A stretch of 64,000 nt of DNA from Candolleomyces eurysporus. Its lineage: Eukaryota > Basidiomycota > Agaricomycetes > Agaricales > Psathyrellaceae. The stretch lies in NCBI GenBank assembly GCA_027579435.1, contig JANBPK010001478.1:1-64000 (forward strand). Reading direction: 5' to 3'. The notes beneath the pieces are model-generated. The model was not told where the DNA came from, made no database searches, and saw nothing but the letters and a program-made list of their open reading frames with translations. Below are positions 33,128-43,989 of the stretch, piece after piece; the stretch's first letter is position 1, and each line of letters opens with the position of its first letter. The position numbers and the translations under genes are program-made.

Positions 33128-34560
33128 TGGTCTTTAGTATTGAGCTCCCGTGGCTTGGCAGGACATGGCTTAGCCCATTGTTGGCCCATTGCCTCTTTCC
33201 TTCCTGTTCCCTTAACGTTGATTTTGTCTCTTGTTCTCAGGGTGCAACGAGCTCTGCGGAAATTGTAGCCATTAGATACAAACTTTCTTTATTGCATTAC
33301 TATACATTATAATACATATTCGATGCTCTCATCGATTCTCCTTCTCTCCGTTTCATATTGGACTCGTTATGGTATATTTGGACTAGCATCCGTCAGCTGA
33401 TCACATATATAATCTCGCCGTCTCGGTTCGCTGCCCCTCAGTTCTTTCCATTAGACCTGAGGGTGCATTAGTTTCTTATCTCGCTGTTATTGTTTTACTT
33501 AATAGTAGACACGGCTTATTATTTTGTCTACTTAGTATATGAATACAGTTCTTTCCATTAGACCTGAGGCTTACTATTTCGTCTACTAGTGTTTCGACTT
33601 CTCCTTTCGACAGTAGCCTACCCTAACAAAAAGGTTGCTCAGGGCATCCCCCAAGTCACTTGCAAGCCAGCCGGTGTGAGAGCCTATGCCAACGTTGGGA
33701 CATGGTAGACATGAGTTGGTGTCCTGTGATTATCTATGCTGGCGCGTCACCGTTTGGTGCTCATGGGGAGCACAACGGCGGGAGAAACGAGTGGATTATG
33801 TAGATGCAAGGTGCATTCATTTATCCAGCTCCTTATCCTTCACTCTAATCCTTCTCGTAGACATCCCTGATTCATCCTCTATCGTTCGACAGTACATGTG
33901 GCAGTTAGCTCATCTTTATAGCACTTGAACCATCCCTGAAACTGTTTGGTGGGCTATCCAGGTGTACGTCGTCTGTCTTTCTGTCTTCTATGTGGTTCCT
34001 CATCGTGTTCTTGTGTGGTGCAACGAGCAAACCCAAAGGACCCGTATATGTCTGAGCTCGTTACGAAGTGATGGAAGAGGAAATTTCCCCATCGCTCTCC
34101 GACAGCTTCCCTGGTATCTAAACCGTCGAAGATTTGGCTGACACTGTCACCCTCTGCACTCGCGCCCTCGTCTTTCACGCTCGTCTCAGCCCAGCACCCG
34201 CTCCTTATAGCCCTTTATCTCTCGGAACCCTCACGCTGTCAAGACTCTGGTGGAACTGTCCAGTCTTGTGGTTATCCCTGCATTGCAAGTGTGTCCGAGT
34301 GTGGTCTCGGTAACATCAAGTCATCCATTCAGGCTGGGTACGACGTTCCTCACGTCTCGTCCCTCTGGCACTCTCGAGGCCGGGGAGGACGTCGGCCACC
34401 CTTACCACCTCATACCGCCGACACGATATTAATCGACTCTGAGCTACTTTGGATGCATTCCGTTCCTTTTCAAAGGCCTTCACCGAGTGCTCGGATATTC
34501 GTCATGGCTGAACATCAGGGATCAAACTCGATGTGGACAGAGAAAGGCAGCCAAATTCGA
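33128..34560 (+). pseudogene. Thiamine-diphosphate enzyme pseudogene 4
   Basis: Upstream piece with acceptor-like 'tcttgttctcag' (33229-33240), then an interruption (33264-33628), then 'IYAGASPFGAHGEH' with 'GGRNEWIM' out of frame near 33740, 'SIVRQYM', 'TSKPKGPVY'-like text near 34020, 'LVELSSLVVIPALQVCPS' near 34245, 'ADTILIDSELLW' and 'PSPSARIFVM' ending near 34507. After that the enzyme sequence stops abruptly, with no C-terminal domain. It follows NLR copy E, as pseudogene 1 follows copy A. Confidence 0.6.
33264..33628. mobile_element. Candidate solo-LTR-like insertion
   Basis: An AT-rich 365-bp segment beginning TG and ending CA interrupts the ThDP pseudogene. It holds a perfect 24-bp direct repeat starting CAGTTCTTTCCATTAGACCT at 33439 and 33546. 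I found no matching 5-bp target duplication (gaaat versus aaaag), so the call is weak. Confidence 0.3.
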
Positions 34561-34906
34561 GGCTAACCCGAATGTCTTGACTATGGAGACACAAGTCATA
34601 GGACAAAATAGTGTGTGCAGCTCGAACCATAGGTTCAGCTTTATTGGCTGATACATAGAAAAAAGATAGTCAATGTTTACACTGGGATCGTAGTCGCTTG
34701 TTTGAGGCGACGCCTAGCTGCCGCTCTCCATCTCGACCATTCTGCCTGCCGACCTCGCCCGAGAGACAGATAAGTTATGCATTAGGTGGAGGCCGGTCTC
34801 CATGCAACAAGAAAGCTAGGTATATACATACTAATCTCAGTACGAGAAGATCTTGTGGGCATCTATTATATCTATATCTTGACAAGGAACGAACTGGCAC
34901 AATCGA
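34561..34906. other. Intergenic between ThDP pseudogene 4 and CYS3
   Basis: No gene is seen. It holds the 3' flank of the minus-strand cystathionine gamma-lyase gene; the AT-rich piece around 34815-34885 could serve as its poly(A) region, but no clear signal can be named. Confidence 0.35.
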
Positions 34907-36369
34907 TTAAACTTTCACCCGTGCACACTTCTCCAATGCCTCCCTCACATCCCTCACTAAATCCTCTACATCCTCAATACCAACACTCAACCTAACCAGT
35001 CCATCCGTAATGCCCAGGGCCTCCCTCTCCTCCTTCGGAATACCCGCGTGTGTCATACTAGCCGGATGTTCAGCGAGAGACTCTACACCTCCAAGACTCT
35101 CAGCAAGAGTGAAGAGTTGCGTCGAAGTGAGGAAGGTGGCGGCGTGCTGATAGGAGGGAAGTCAGAAGGAGATCATACCACTGAACGGGAATCCTCCTTC
35201 AGGCGGCTTTGACAGCGAGGACGAAGAATGGTGAAGATCCCTCAGCAAAACATCTCCTTCGATCCACCTCCTCGCATGCGAACTTAAATTGCTCCACGCA
35301 AGCTCGTACCTCTCACTGCTCTCCAAGCCCGGGTACATCACTTCCTCGACCAGAGGATTAGACCTAAGGACTTTCGCGACCTTCAAAGCGTTCAAGCCGT
35401 GTTGACGCATTCGCAGCCCAAGGGTCTTCGCGCCGCGTTGAGCGAGCCAGCAGTCGTACGGGCTTGGTATTGCGCCAGTTGCATTTTGCAGGAATCTCAA
35501 CTTATCCTTGAAGCCTTTCAAATGAGGCGAGGACAATGATGGAGGAAGAATGAGAGCGCCCATGACCACGTCCGAATGGCCGTTGACGTACTTTGTTAAG
35601 GAGTGTAGGACGACGTCGGCGCCGAGGAGTAATGGGGAAGAGTAGAATGGGGAGAGGAAAGTGTTATCGACGAGCAGAAGAGGCTTCGAAGGGTGTGAAT
35701 GTGCGATTTGCGCGATTCGGGAGACGTCCATGAGTTTGAGGGTGGGATTCGTTGGCGATTCGAGCCATATCAACTTTTTGGTTTGTTAGTTCAGCTGGAA
35801 ACGTCGAAGCTACTGCCAGGAGAACGTACCTTTGTGTTAGCTCGAATGTTTTCCCTGATAACCTCTTCATCCACGGTTTCCAGATCCAAAAGCGTAACCT
35901 CTACGCTCTGGATTTCACTCGCCACTCTCTTGAGGTAACGATACGTCCCACCGTAAACATCGTTCACGCAAAGTACATGCGCCCCATTTCCCAAAGCCTG
36001 AACGACGACACCGGTGGCGGCACTCCCACTCCCGAAGCACAGAGCATCTTCTCCACCCTTCTCAATACTCGCGAGCATCTTTTCAAAAGCCTTCCGGTTG
36101 GGATTATCGGATCTAGAGTACTCGAAACCCTTGTGGAGGCCCGGAGCAGCCTGGGCGTAAGTCGTAGCGAGAGATATGGAGGGGATGACGGCGCCTGTGG
36201 CTGGATCTGGGGAGGATCCGACGTGGACAGAGAGCGTGTTGAAGCCGTCGGTGGTGGGTTTGTGTTTTGGGAAGATACCATAAGTGCCATTGGAGGCACG
36301 TCGGTGACTGCTGGAGGCGTGGCCATGCCCGTTGACGGTGACGGATTTTATGTCCACAGAGGGCGACAT
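34907..36369 (-). CDS. CYS3: Cystathionine gamma-lyase, with one in-frame stop
   Basis: PLP enzyme of the Cys/Met metabolism family that splits cystathionine to cysteine, 2-oxobutanoate and ammonia in the cytosol. Exon 1 is 36369-35830 and exon 2 is 35773-34907 (intron 56 nt, GTACGT..AAG). Landmarks: 'TLSVHVGSSPDPATGAVIPS', 'FEYSRSDNPNR', 'FGSGSAATG', 'ESPTNPTLK', 'VVDNTF'-type strand (LLVDNTFLSPF) and the PLP-lysine segment 'SLTKYVNGHSDVVMG'. After 'SGMISF' a TGA at 35164-35162 interrupts the frame at codon 384. The C-terminus continues in the same frame: 'TSTQLFTLAESLGGVESL', 'EHPASMTHAGIP', 'VRLSVGIEDVEDL', stop TAA at 34909-34907. The TGA sits where relatives have Arg, but the bases around it (CTGAC..CTATCAG) also look like an intron end lacking its donor. 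Cystathionine gamma-synthase is less likely from sequence. Confidence 0.85.
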
Positions 36370-38886
36370 GTTGGAAAACAGGGCGAGAACGCTAAACGTG
36401 GCGGGTCGAGAGTACGTCGGTGGTGTCTAAGAGTCTAGACGGACAGGCAGCAAGAGACGGTTGGGGAGCAGCTAGATGGACGGCCTCGTGGTCACCGAGA
36501 AGGGAGCGTAAGCAAGGGCGGATAGACAAACAGGTTAACGAAATCGACCTCATTGTTCTTATAGTATTAACTTCGTCGAGGAAATGAAGAGAAGAGCTGG
36601 GGAAATTCATGGTGCTCACTCGGTGCTCACTATGGCGTATTGGCTGAGCCATTATTCCCACACTTTCACATGTAATATAACTATTCAGGCCGTGGTTCGT
36701 GTGCTATCTTGTCTGCCACGTAACGCGAATCGCAAAAGCGTCGTGGAGACCCATGGCGACGAGTCGGGGTCCGTTGGTGCGACTTGTGCTCATCTTGGTG
36801 TCATCACACCGGTGTATGGTATCATATCCTGACATTCCGTAACGAATCGGTATTGACTTGACTTTCTCGGTCGTTGTGGATCCTCCAGTCATTCACAAAG
36901 TCAAAACTCTATCTGTTCGGTGCGCCGCTTGGTTTCCCTGTCATCCTATCTGACTCACAACATATAAGTTAGGGAACCTGAGGTAGCTGAAATCTGTTTG
37001 ACCACCCGTTCTGACAGACCGATGTGTTCGCTCATTCTGGTCTCCTGGCGGCGCGACATCCCCTAGTCCCCTAGTATCTATAAAGATGTGTCCTCGATCA
37101 ATTTACAGCTGTTTACTCCTTGGCAGCTCTCTCTTTGACCAACCTTTTCCAATTATGTCCTTCCTGCATTCTGCAGTTGACCACAGACTCAGAGGAATAA
37201 TTTTCATTGGCTTTGACCCTCACAACATGGCGGTGCGTCACTTATCCCACTTTGTACTGTGCCATTTGTGGCATTGTCTCCAAGAGATGAGCTACAAGGC
37301 ACCTATACTTTGGGATGTCAACCGTCGGAGATCATTATAATTACAAATTTTCAACTGCAAAAAGGCAAGAACCTGCATGCCCAAAAGCATGCAAACTTCA
37401 AGCAAATGTGAAAGTGAGTTCGGTGTAAGAGGGAAGGATATAAAGGTAAGAGGAGGGCTCAGGACAGCGATGGTTCGATACCTGATTGCTCGAGGTGTGA
37501 GAAGGCGAAACGAGTGTATTTGGGATAATTTGTAGACGAGATTGATGACGACGAGAGACGAGAAGAATTATATCGAAAGGAATGCGAATGCGAAATGACT
37601 GTTCAAGTGCGATGTGATGGAGGGGGAAAGGTAAGATGTCCTCTAAAATCCGTCTCGAGGGTATATAAGATGTTCTGGTTCGCGTGTACACACTTGGTGT
37701 ACAGACAAAGTGCGAGTCCAATCGGACCCCGCCTGACAACCGCAAAATCCTACGAATATTCAAGAACGGTCTGTGGAAATAAAACAGTCCGTAAAAGGTG
37801 TGAAAGGGTCCTGAACGGGCAATGGACTCAGCTAAGCGACCCGAGAGGCAATAGGGCGAGTGAACCGTTTCTCCGCTCAGAGTTGGGTCACTCCCCACAC
37901 AGAACTTGAAAAATTGACCAGATACTTCACAAGCTAACATTCTGCGAGTACACCTGAGTTGTAGTCTCGGACCCTGAAGCCGTAGCGAAGCGAGGCAAGA
38001 CTTGTCCCTATTCAAGTAACTCTCCACAATCCCCACCCAATCCGCTTTGTCTCCCTCAGGTATCCACAGGCTATTTTAACACAAAATCCATGATTCAACG
38101 TCATGATGGAGCGCTTATTGGTCTTGTACTCGAGCGTCTTTGGCTGGGGCTGTTGCTTGCCAATACTAGAGTCCTGGCGCTCAACTCGGAGCCTTACAGG
38201 CAGAGGACAGCCTCTGTTGCGCTTTGGGCTCGCAGCCATCACAATGGTGTGGATCCATCCGCCGAAAGCTCCGAGAAGCAAGGTGAAGCCATAACGTCAA
38301 TCTTTTGGTGAACACTTCGGCATTTGTTGGGTTTGACGGGACCTAGCAGGTAATATTTCAAAGTGACTACGAGTCCCACCGACCACTTCACGATGCGCTT
38401 TCGTTAACAGTCATCGACGGGAGGGCTTATAGGTTCAATGCAGGAGTCCCGAGGCGCTGCCATGGTGGGGAACAACTACCAATTTGCGTCTCGCATGATT
38501 ATTTGAATCATTTACCCGAAGATTTCGAGTGTTCTTGGCCTCTCGGACTGCACGCGTCGTGGTAAGCATCTCATTCTTTCCAGTGACTCGTCACTCGTGG
38601 CTGCAGGAAACACCTAGGACAGGGGGATTCTCGCGTTCAATGATGTACTTTTGATGAAGGACGAGGCTGTGGCAGTTCTTTTTCGGCGGCGAAGGCATTG
38701 TGAGACCAGGAATCGGGAGAAGCGCATGTAAAGCGATGAACTCTATCAGTATGGGCTAAAATAAAACTATCCCAGCTGTGTCTACAGATCTCCAGTGAGG
38801 AACCAGGAACTTGACCTATATGAAAGCTATCAACAGCAAGCTAAGAGGTGGTTGTCTGCTGTATCATCTTATTATCATCCCTCAAG
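36370..38886. other. Intergenic 2.5 kb, no gene recognised
   Basis: Lies between two divergent genes. Frames up to 212 codons (37398-38036, minus) show no family and little codon structure. A perfect 7-bp inverted repeat (tgcatgc/gcatgca, 37374-37393) is the only structured site noted. The promoter of the minus-strand CYS3 must lie at the left end. Confidence 0.35.
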
Positions 38887-40107
38887 ATGGCGCTAACCCG
38901 TCTTGACGCGGGACTTATTGGAGCTTTCCTCACTCAGATATTCTTCGGTGCGTTAAACCACATTCACTCTCCCTTGATATCATCCTCAGCTGAGTGTGTC
39001 AGTACGTCAGGGGTGTACATTGCTGTCTTCGCACTATACATCAAGGTTTTTCGGTCGAAAGAGACTCCGGTCAACATAGTAAACTGTGGAATTTTCACCC
39101 TATTCATTCTATGTCTCGTCGCCGTGGCACTGAGAGATGTGCTTGACTTCCACCTCTTGGTCTGTAGCACATTTTCATGAGGCACAATCAAATGTGTGTC
39201 GGGCTTGCTGACGGTTTTGCATAGAGAAGAGACCCGCAAGCTCTTTGGTTGTCCAAAGCCCATGCTATATGCACCACCCTAACTGTTCTGGTCGATTTCC
39301 TGGCCCAATGCATTCTGGTCCGTCAACAGCTGCCATAGTCTATTGTTTAACGCTGAATCTCGTCGCAGATCTACCGCTGTTGGCAAGTCTATAGAAGGTC
39401 TACTGCTATCGGTCTAATTCCCGGCCTCCTTGCCCTCTGCTCTTGCGGTAGGTCATGGTTTGCAGCAGTTGCATTTGTTTATTTAAATCAACTTCGCAGT
39501 GGCTGGCCTATGCGTTACAATCAGCCAAGGATCAATGAAAGACCAGTTCAATGACTATTCTGCGAAAAGTTGGTGGATACCACTGGCCCTCACTTGGATG
39601 AGTATATCCCTAACGGTCAACGCCATCGTCTCTGGCTTCTTAATCATCCGGATCTATCAAGTCCACAAGGAGACGAGGCCTTACATAGTCGACTGGTCCA
39701 GCCGTCCCACTAACGGGAACGTGGGGACGTTATCTTGGATTGCCTCTATCCTCTTGGAGTCCGCCGTCTTCATTCTTGTCTCCCAGCTCGTCTACCTTGT
39801 TCTCTTCACACTGGATTACGCACCCTTTTCTATAATTGCAGGGCCAGTTACTATCATCTACGTACGTGACATGGTTGCTCAAGATTCAGCTGAACTTGTG
39901 TAGATTGACTTCCTTCTGGACTACTAGGGACTCAATTGCACGGCAATCATGGTTCGGATTGGTATGAATCGCTCTTTTGAGGATTTTCCCGTGCCGTCTG
40001 GACGCCGTGGTCTTAGTGAGATTCAGTTCAAGAGCAGATCGGTAGAAGGAGAAGAAAATGGAACAACCACACGTAACGAAGTAGAGACACGGAGTGCTGC
40101 ATGCTGA
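38887..40107 (+). CDS. Seven-transmembrane protein, Agaricomycete family
   Basis: Exons 38887-38947, 38990-39159, 39225-39317, 39369-39447, 39500-39861 and 39928-40107 join to 945 nt (314 aa) with all phases consistent. Predicted membrane segments in order: 'LIGAFLTQIFF', 'VYIAVFALYIKVF', 'IFTLFILCLVAVALRDVL', 'TLTVLVDFLAQCILIY', 'AIGLIPGLLALCSCVAGL', 'WIPLALTWMSISLTVNAIVS', 'ILLESAVFILVSQLVYLVLF', then 'GPVTIIYGLNCTAIMVRIGM'. Hydrophilic loops carry 'RCWQVYRRS' and 'IYQVHKETRPYIVD'. This pattern (LDFxAQ..IYRCW, ILLESAVFI, IYGLNCTAIMVR) is that of a large uncharacterised serpentine family in mushrooms. The C-tail is hydrophilic. Role unknown; a receptor-like role is conjecture. Confidence 0.8.
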
Positions 40108-40280
40108 GCTGGATGTGGGACCCAGTCATCGTTAGACAGGAAACTTGATAATGCACGATTCTTTTTGTACATCATATGCACGGTGTTTCTTGTCATATTT
40201 GTGTTTGGAAAGAAGCAATGCTGCTGAGGGTTAGCTCCAGGCCAAAGCTACTGCAAAAATACCGTGTATGGTCTTAATCA

Positions 40281-40716
40281 CAGTCACAATTTCGAGTTGA
40301 TTTCGCTCTGATTTCGAGTTTGATTTCGCAGCTCGATTTTGTCAATTGCGCGAAAAGAACTTCCAGCGTTTCGTGGTTTGACACAAATCGGGAGATGTGG
40401 ACTTGAAGCGGAGCCCCTCGCCCTCCAGATCAAAAAGGTTACTTTACAACTATTTTACGAAACCGAATTGACACGGGGACTTCAGAACGAGCCTTCGGAG
40501 CTCAGAGCTCGCATCGCGGGTTCTATGTGTTCAGGTTTGTCCTTTTTTACCGGACTCAACAAAACGCCTGTTACGACCACTCGGCGGATCACTCAAAGGA
40601 CTGCATTGCTGGTGATGTTCCAACTTACTTTGCCCAAATACAAAGCACGTCCGAAGCTGACTCCGCGACCTAGACGAAGAAGCTCGCTAAATTAGACTCA
40701 AAATCACTACTGTGAA
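40281..40716. mobile_element. Small inverted-repeat element (MITE-like)
   Basis: The left end 'tcacagtcacaatttcgagt' (40278 on) and the reverse complement of the right end 'tcacagtagtgattttgagt' (to 40716) agree at most positions over about 35 bp. A third arm of the same type lies at 29474-29527. A 118-residue frame inside shows no transposase features. No clear target duplication is seen. Confidence 0.45.
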
Positions 40717-41243
40717 CGAGACTGGGGTTGGTAGACATAGGCTTGATACAGACCTAGACATCGACAGGCTTAACGTTTACATTAAATTCATACCACCACT
40801 TCAACCGAGCCAAAGGTATTCCGGACACGATCCAATCTCGAACATGATGATATGCTCAACTCGGCTAACATCTGAGCATCGCTTGGCTGAACGTTGGAGT
40901 CAGATGAGGCGCTACTGAACTAGACCGGTGACCATCGCTCTATGAGCGAGCTCGACGTTCTCCTGCATCGCAGGCCTTTAGGCGAGAATCGTCCTTCTCC
41001 GGCTGGTTACCAGTCTACTACTGAACGGTCTTCCACCTACTTTCATAGCGCTCAGGAATCGTCGTCCGGGACATCAGGTTCTTTGAGTCGGTAACACACG
41101 TGTGGAGCGCTGGAGGCTGGAGAAGAGGGACGTCGATTTTCAGTCTCGGAACGTGATCGATTCGTGCGTACGCGGCTCTCACGGTATAGTCAGGGCCCTG
41201 ACTTGGTTTGTCTTGAAGAAAATCGCCGCAAGGGTAAAAATAT
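40717..41243. other. Intergenic, no gene seen
   Basis: Only short frames without family resemblance. Borders the two-copy tandem repeat on the right. Confidence 0.3.
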
Positions 41244-41923
41244 TCTTTGTGCAAAACGCCATGGTTTTAAACCTCAGGTAGAGTCTATAGCCCTATTATA
41301 GGGAGCGCTGGAGACGGGTAGACCCAAGAAACACCGTAACGTGTGTTAGATCCTGGATCAACACATCGTACGGCTGAGAAAGTAAACAATGCGACTCAGG
41401 GAAGGGATTTGAATGATGATGAAAATTCTCAAACGCTTCTATGGGTTCTCAGCGGTGTTCTTAGCACACCATAGAGATCCGGCATCTCTACCGGCGACCG
41501 TACGCCTCGTTTCCAATTTGTTCATGGACTGTTGGGATCACTGACGCTTCTTTGAAGCGTAAGACAAAGAGAGAAACACAGACTGATATACTCTTTGTAA
41601 AAAACGCCATGGCTTTGAACGTCAGGTAGAGTTTATAGCCCTATTTATAGGAAGCACTGAAGAAAGATCCAAGGTTAGATTCAAGGACCACTATAGCATG
41701 CGTTAGATCCTGGATCCACATACCGTACGGCTGAGGGAGCAAGCAATGCGACTCAGGGAAGGGATTCGGATGATGATGAAAATTGTCGAACGCCTCATAT
41801 GGGTTCTCAGCGCTGTTTTTAGCTCACCGCAGAGATCCGACAGCCTTACCGGAGACCGTGCACTTCGATTCCAATTGGTTCATTGGCTGTTGGGATCATC
41901 GACGCTTCTTTGAAGTGTAAGAT
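41244..41923. repeat. Tandem direct repeat, two units of about 325-330 bp
   Basis: Unit 1 is about 41244-41566 and unit 2 about 41592-41923, a period near 348 bp. Both start 'ctttgt..aaaacgccatgg', share 'tagatcctggatc', 'tacggctga', 'gcgactcagggaagggatt', 'atgatgatgaaaatt' and end 'gacgcttctttgaag'. They differ by scattered substitutions and small indels, so the duplication is not recent. No coding frame spans them. Confidence 0.7.
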
Positions 41924-42904
41924 ACCTTATCATAAGGTTTGCCATCGTTCATTTATTATTAGCACTGGTGACGGCATGTGGTGCTAAGCTCTTCCACCTA
42001 CGCTTCTCTATGTTCCCCTTCGCTGATACTGCTGTGATTGTAGAAATTATTCAAGTTTCATCAAGTCTGGTATCAGCACTAAGCCTAGACTCCACCAAAT
42101 TCCGTTATTAATCAGAATGTTTCATTTTAGATTTCTACCAGAGCCACCTAATACCCCACTAAATGAGGGGTGGAGATTGATAGAGACAAAGGTGCACGCG
42201 GAGAACAAGCTAACTGATGGAATGGGCACCGACGAAATACAAAGCCCGTAGCCACCTATCCAATCCACTCCACTGGCGCAGCTCCAGAGAAAAGCTCAAT
42301 CAGGGTGAGATCAGGTTTGCAATTTATGTTATGCAAAGGCTGCGACTACATTTTGTTCCCTAGAGGGTCGATGGACTTTACAATGAGCTAATGAGGTCAC
42401 CATGTCAACGGCTGCGAGCTCTACTAGGGACCGACCACATCAAATTATAGGAAAGGTCGCGAGAGCAACGAGCACTCAGGGCTGTTTCGGGTAAGCCGAT
42501 CTTCAGGATGATTAATTCGCAAATTCTTGATATTGGGGGACACTTGAGTCAAAGGGAGAAACAATGAAGGAGGAGATAATGAAAATAATATGGCTGTGTC
42601 CGAGTCATCCGTGACAGTGATTGGACTAACAGATACGAGCACTGGTCCATATGCTTATGAAACTGACCGGCCTCTCCTCGTCGTGCCTCGAGGGCGTTCC
42701 TTGGGAGTAGCTCGGTGGACGTCCATGCATGGCCTCCACCGGCCTCCCTTTGTGCTTCGCTTCTTTTGGAGTAGGTTCGCCAGTGGACATCCATGCGTGG
42801 TCTCCATCAACTTCTCCTCGTATGCCTCTCTCAGGGTAGACCGGGTCAGGTCGAATCCTTGGCATGTGTGGTCTTACGATTTTCCGGGACTCCAGTGACC
42901 AACA
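41924..42904. other. Intergenic, no gene recognised
   Basis: Contains a short imperfect duplication ('gtggacgtccatgcatggcc' near 42716 and 'gtggacatccatgcgtggtc' near 42783). Frames on both strands around 42590-42919 look like mutual shadows with no family match. Confidence 0.35.
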
Positions 42905-43310
42905 CGACGATGAACACATGGGTAGATATCATACTCTCACTTCCTTGATCCGAGACAATGAGCAGGTGTGTGTATTGTTCCAAGGCTGTCATTCGTCAAT
43001 CCGCTGACCGCCAGCCCCGGGTACCTCTTCATGACCGTCAGCAACTGTGCTTGATAGCAACCTAACACGGCCGCATCAAGAGTATTCATCTGGGGGATGT
43101 CGGAGAGACGAGGAGCCCTGTAGTCTACGTATCATCCCGGAGTCTGTCAGTTCCCCTCTGGAGAATTTATGTTAATGTTAGAGTACATACTGCCCCTGTG
43201 CAAGCACATTAAAATGTCCTTCCGCTTATAAGTAGTGCAAATGGACTTATTCACATTCTCTTACCAACACCGTCCAGGCGCACAAATCACCTAGAAACCT
43301 GCCGTTGGGA
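42905..43310 (+). pseudogene. NLR 3'-end remnant 1
   Basis: About 42925-42975 reads 'YHTLTSLIRDNEQV', matching the extreme C-terminus of the NLR array genes ('RTLIASIQDNVC' in C). About 43195-43310 matches their trailer ('tgcaaatggacttattcaca', 'taccaacaccgtccaggc'). The roughly 200 bp between is unrelated or too decayed. It shows an NLR copy once ended here. Confidence 0.5.
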
Positions 43311-43319
43311 TTGCGGACA

Positions 43320-43745
43320 TTGGGAATCAGGTTTTGGTGGGTGCGGTGAGTAATAGGGACAGGAATCGGAGTCCTGTTTTTTCGTGGGGCTTCCCCGGTT
43401 GGCACTCATCGCGAGCAAAAGGGTGGGAGGAACGAGTGGATTATTTGAACCTTCTTGCGTTCCTTCTTTCACCTTCTAATTCTTTTCGTTTCCAGTACTT
43501 GAACAGCCCCAACCAATTCCACAATTTTTTGACGGTACATTCCGCAACCACATAGCGCTCGAACGAGGGCTGGAGCCAGTCGAAGGCTGATTTAGATGTA
43601 CGGCGTCCCTTGTTGTCTCGTTCTCTAATTGCTTCATCAGGTTGTTCTCTAATGCAGCGAGCGAACCGAAAGTGCCCAAGTATATCTGAACCCGTCATGA
43701 AGCAATGCAAGAGGCCCTTTTTCGTTGCTCTTCCAAAGCTTCACA
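43320..43745 (+). pseudogene. Thiamine-diphosphate enzyme remnant 5
   Basis: Contains 'VLFFRGASPVGTHREQKGGR' with 'GRNEWII' (family: GASPxxxHGE..GGRNEWI), a 'QPIPQFF' piece in the RQYM region, and 'AASEPKVPKYI' (family: ATSEPKGPVYL). It runs directly into NLR 3'-end sequence near 43745, a junction not seen in the main array. Confidence 0.5.
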
Positions 43746-43960
43746 GGCTCTCTCCCTTGAACAAGAGCAACGGATCTACAAGGATGAACAAAACCGGAGA
43801 TACGATACTCTCATTGCATTGATCCAAGGCAATGTATCTGCGGCATGTTGAAGGCATTCTACATGAGCCGGTAGCGCAGTACTTAGTTGTAGAGTAAACA
43901 AACTCTTTAAATTCTCGTCCGGTAAACGGTTCGCTCACAAATTGATGGTCACCGGTCTAT
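43746..43960 (+). pseudogene. NLR 3'-end remnant 2
   Basis: 'IYKDEQNRRYDTLIALIQGN' continues to 'VSAAC' with TGA (43850-43852), closest to the ends of copies B and E. The trailer 'cagtacttagttgtagagta' follows. About 35 codons survive. Confidence 0.6.
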
Positions 43961-43989
43961 TTTCATTCATTCCTGATCTCATTCTAATG

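Noticed and set aside
37455..37485. tRNA-like B box 'ggttcgatacc'
   Set aside because: The bases around it do not form a T-arm stem (gatgg against cctga) and no acceptor stem or A box is found at the right distance.
37398..38036. 212-codon minus-strand frame
   Set aside because: Composition like random sequence, no family motif, no neighbouring exons in phase.
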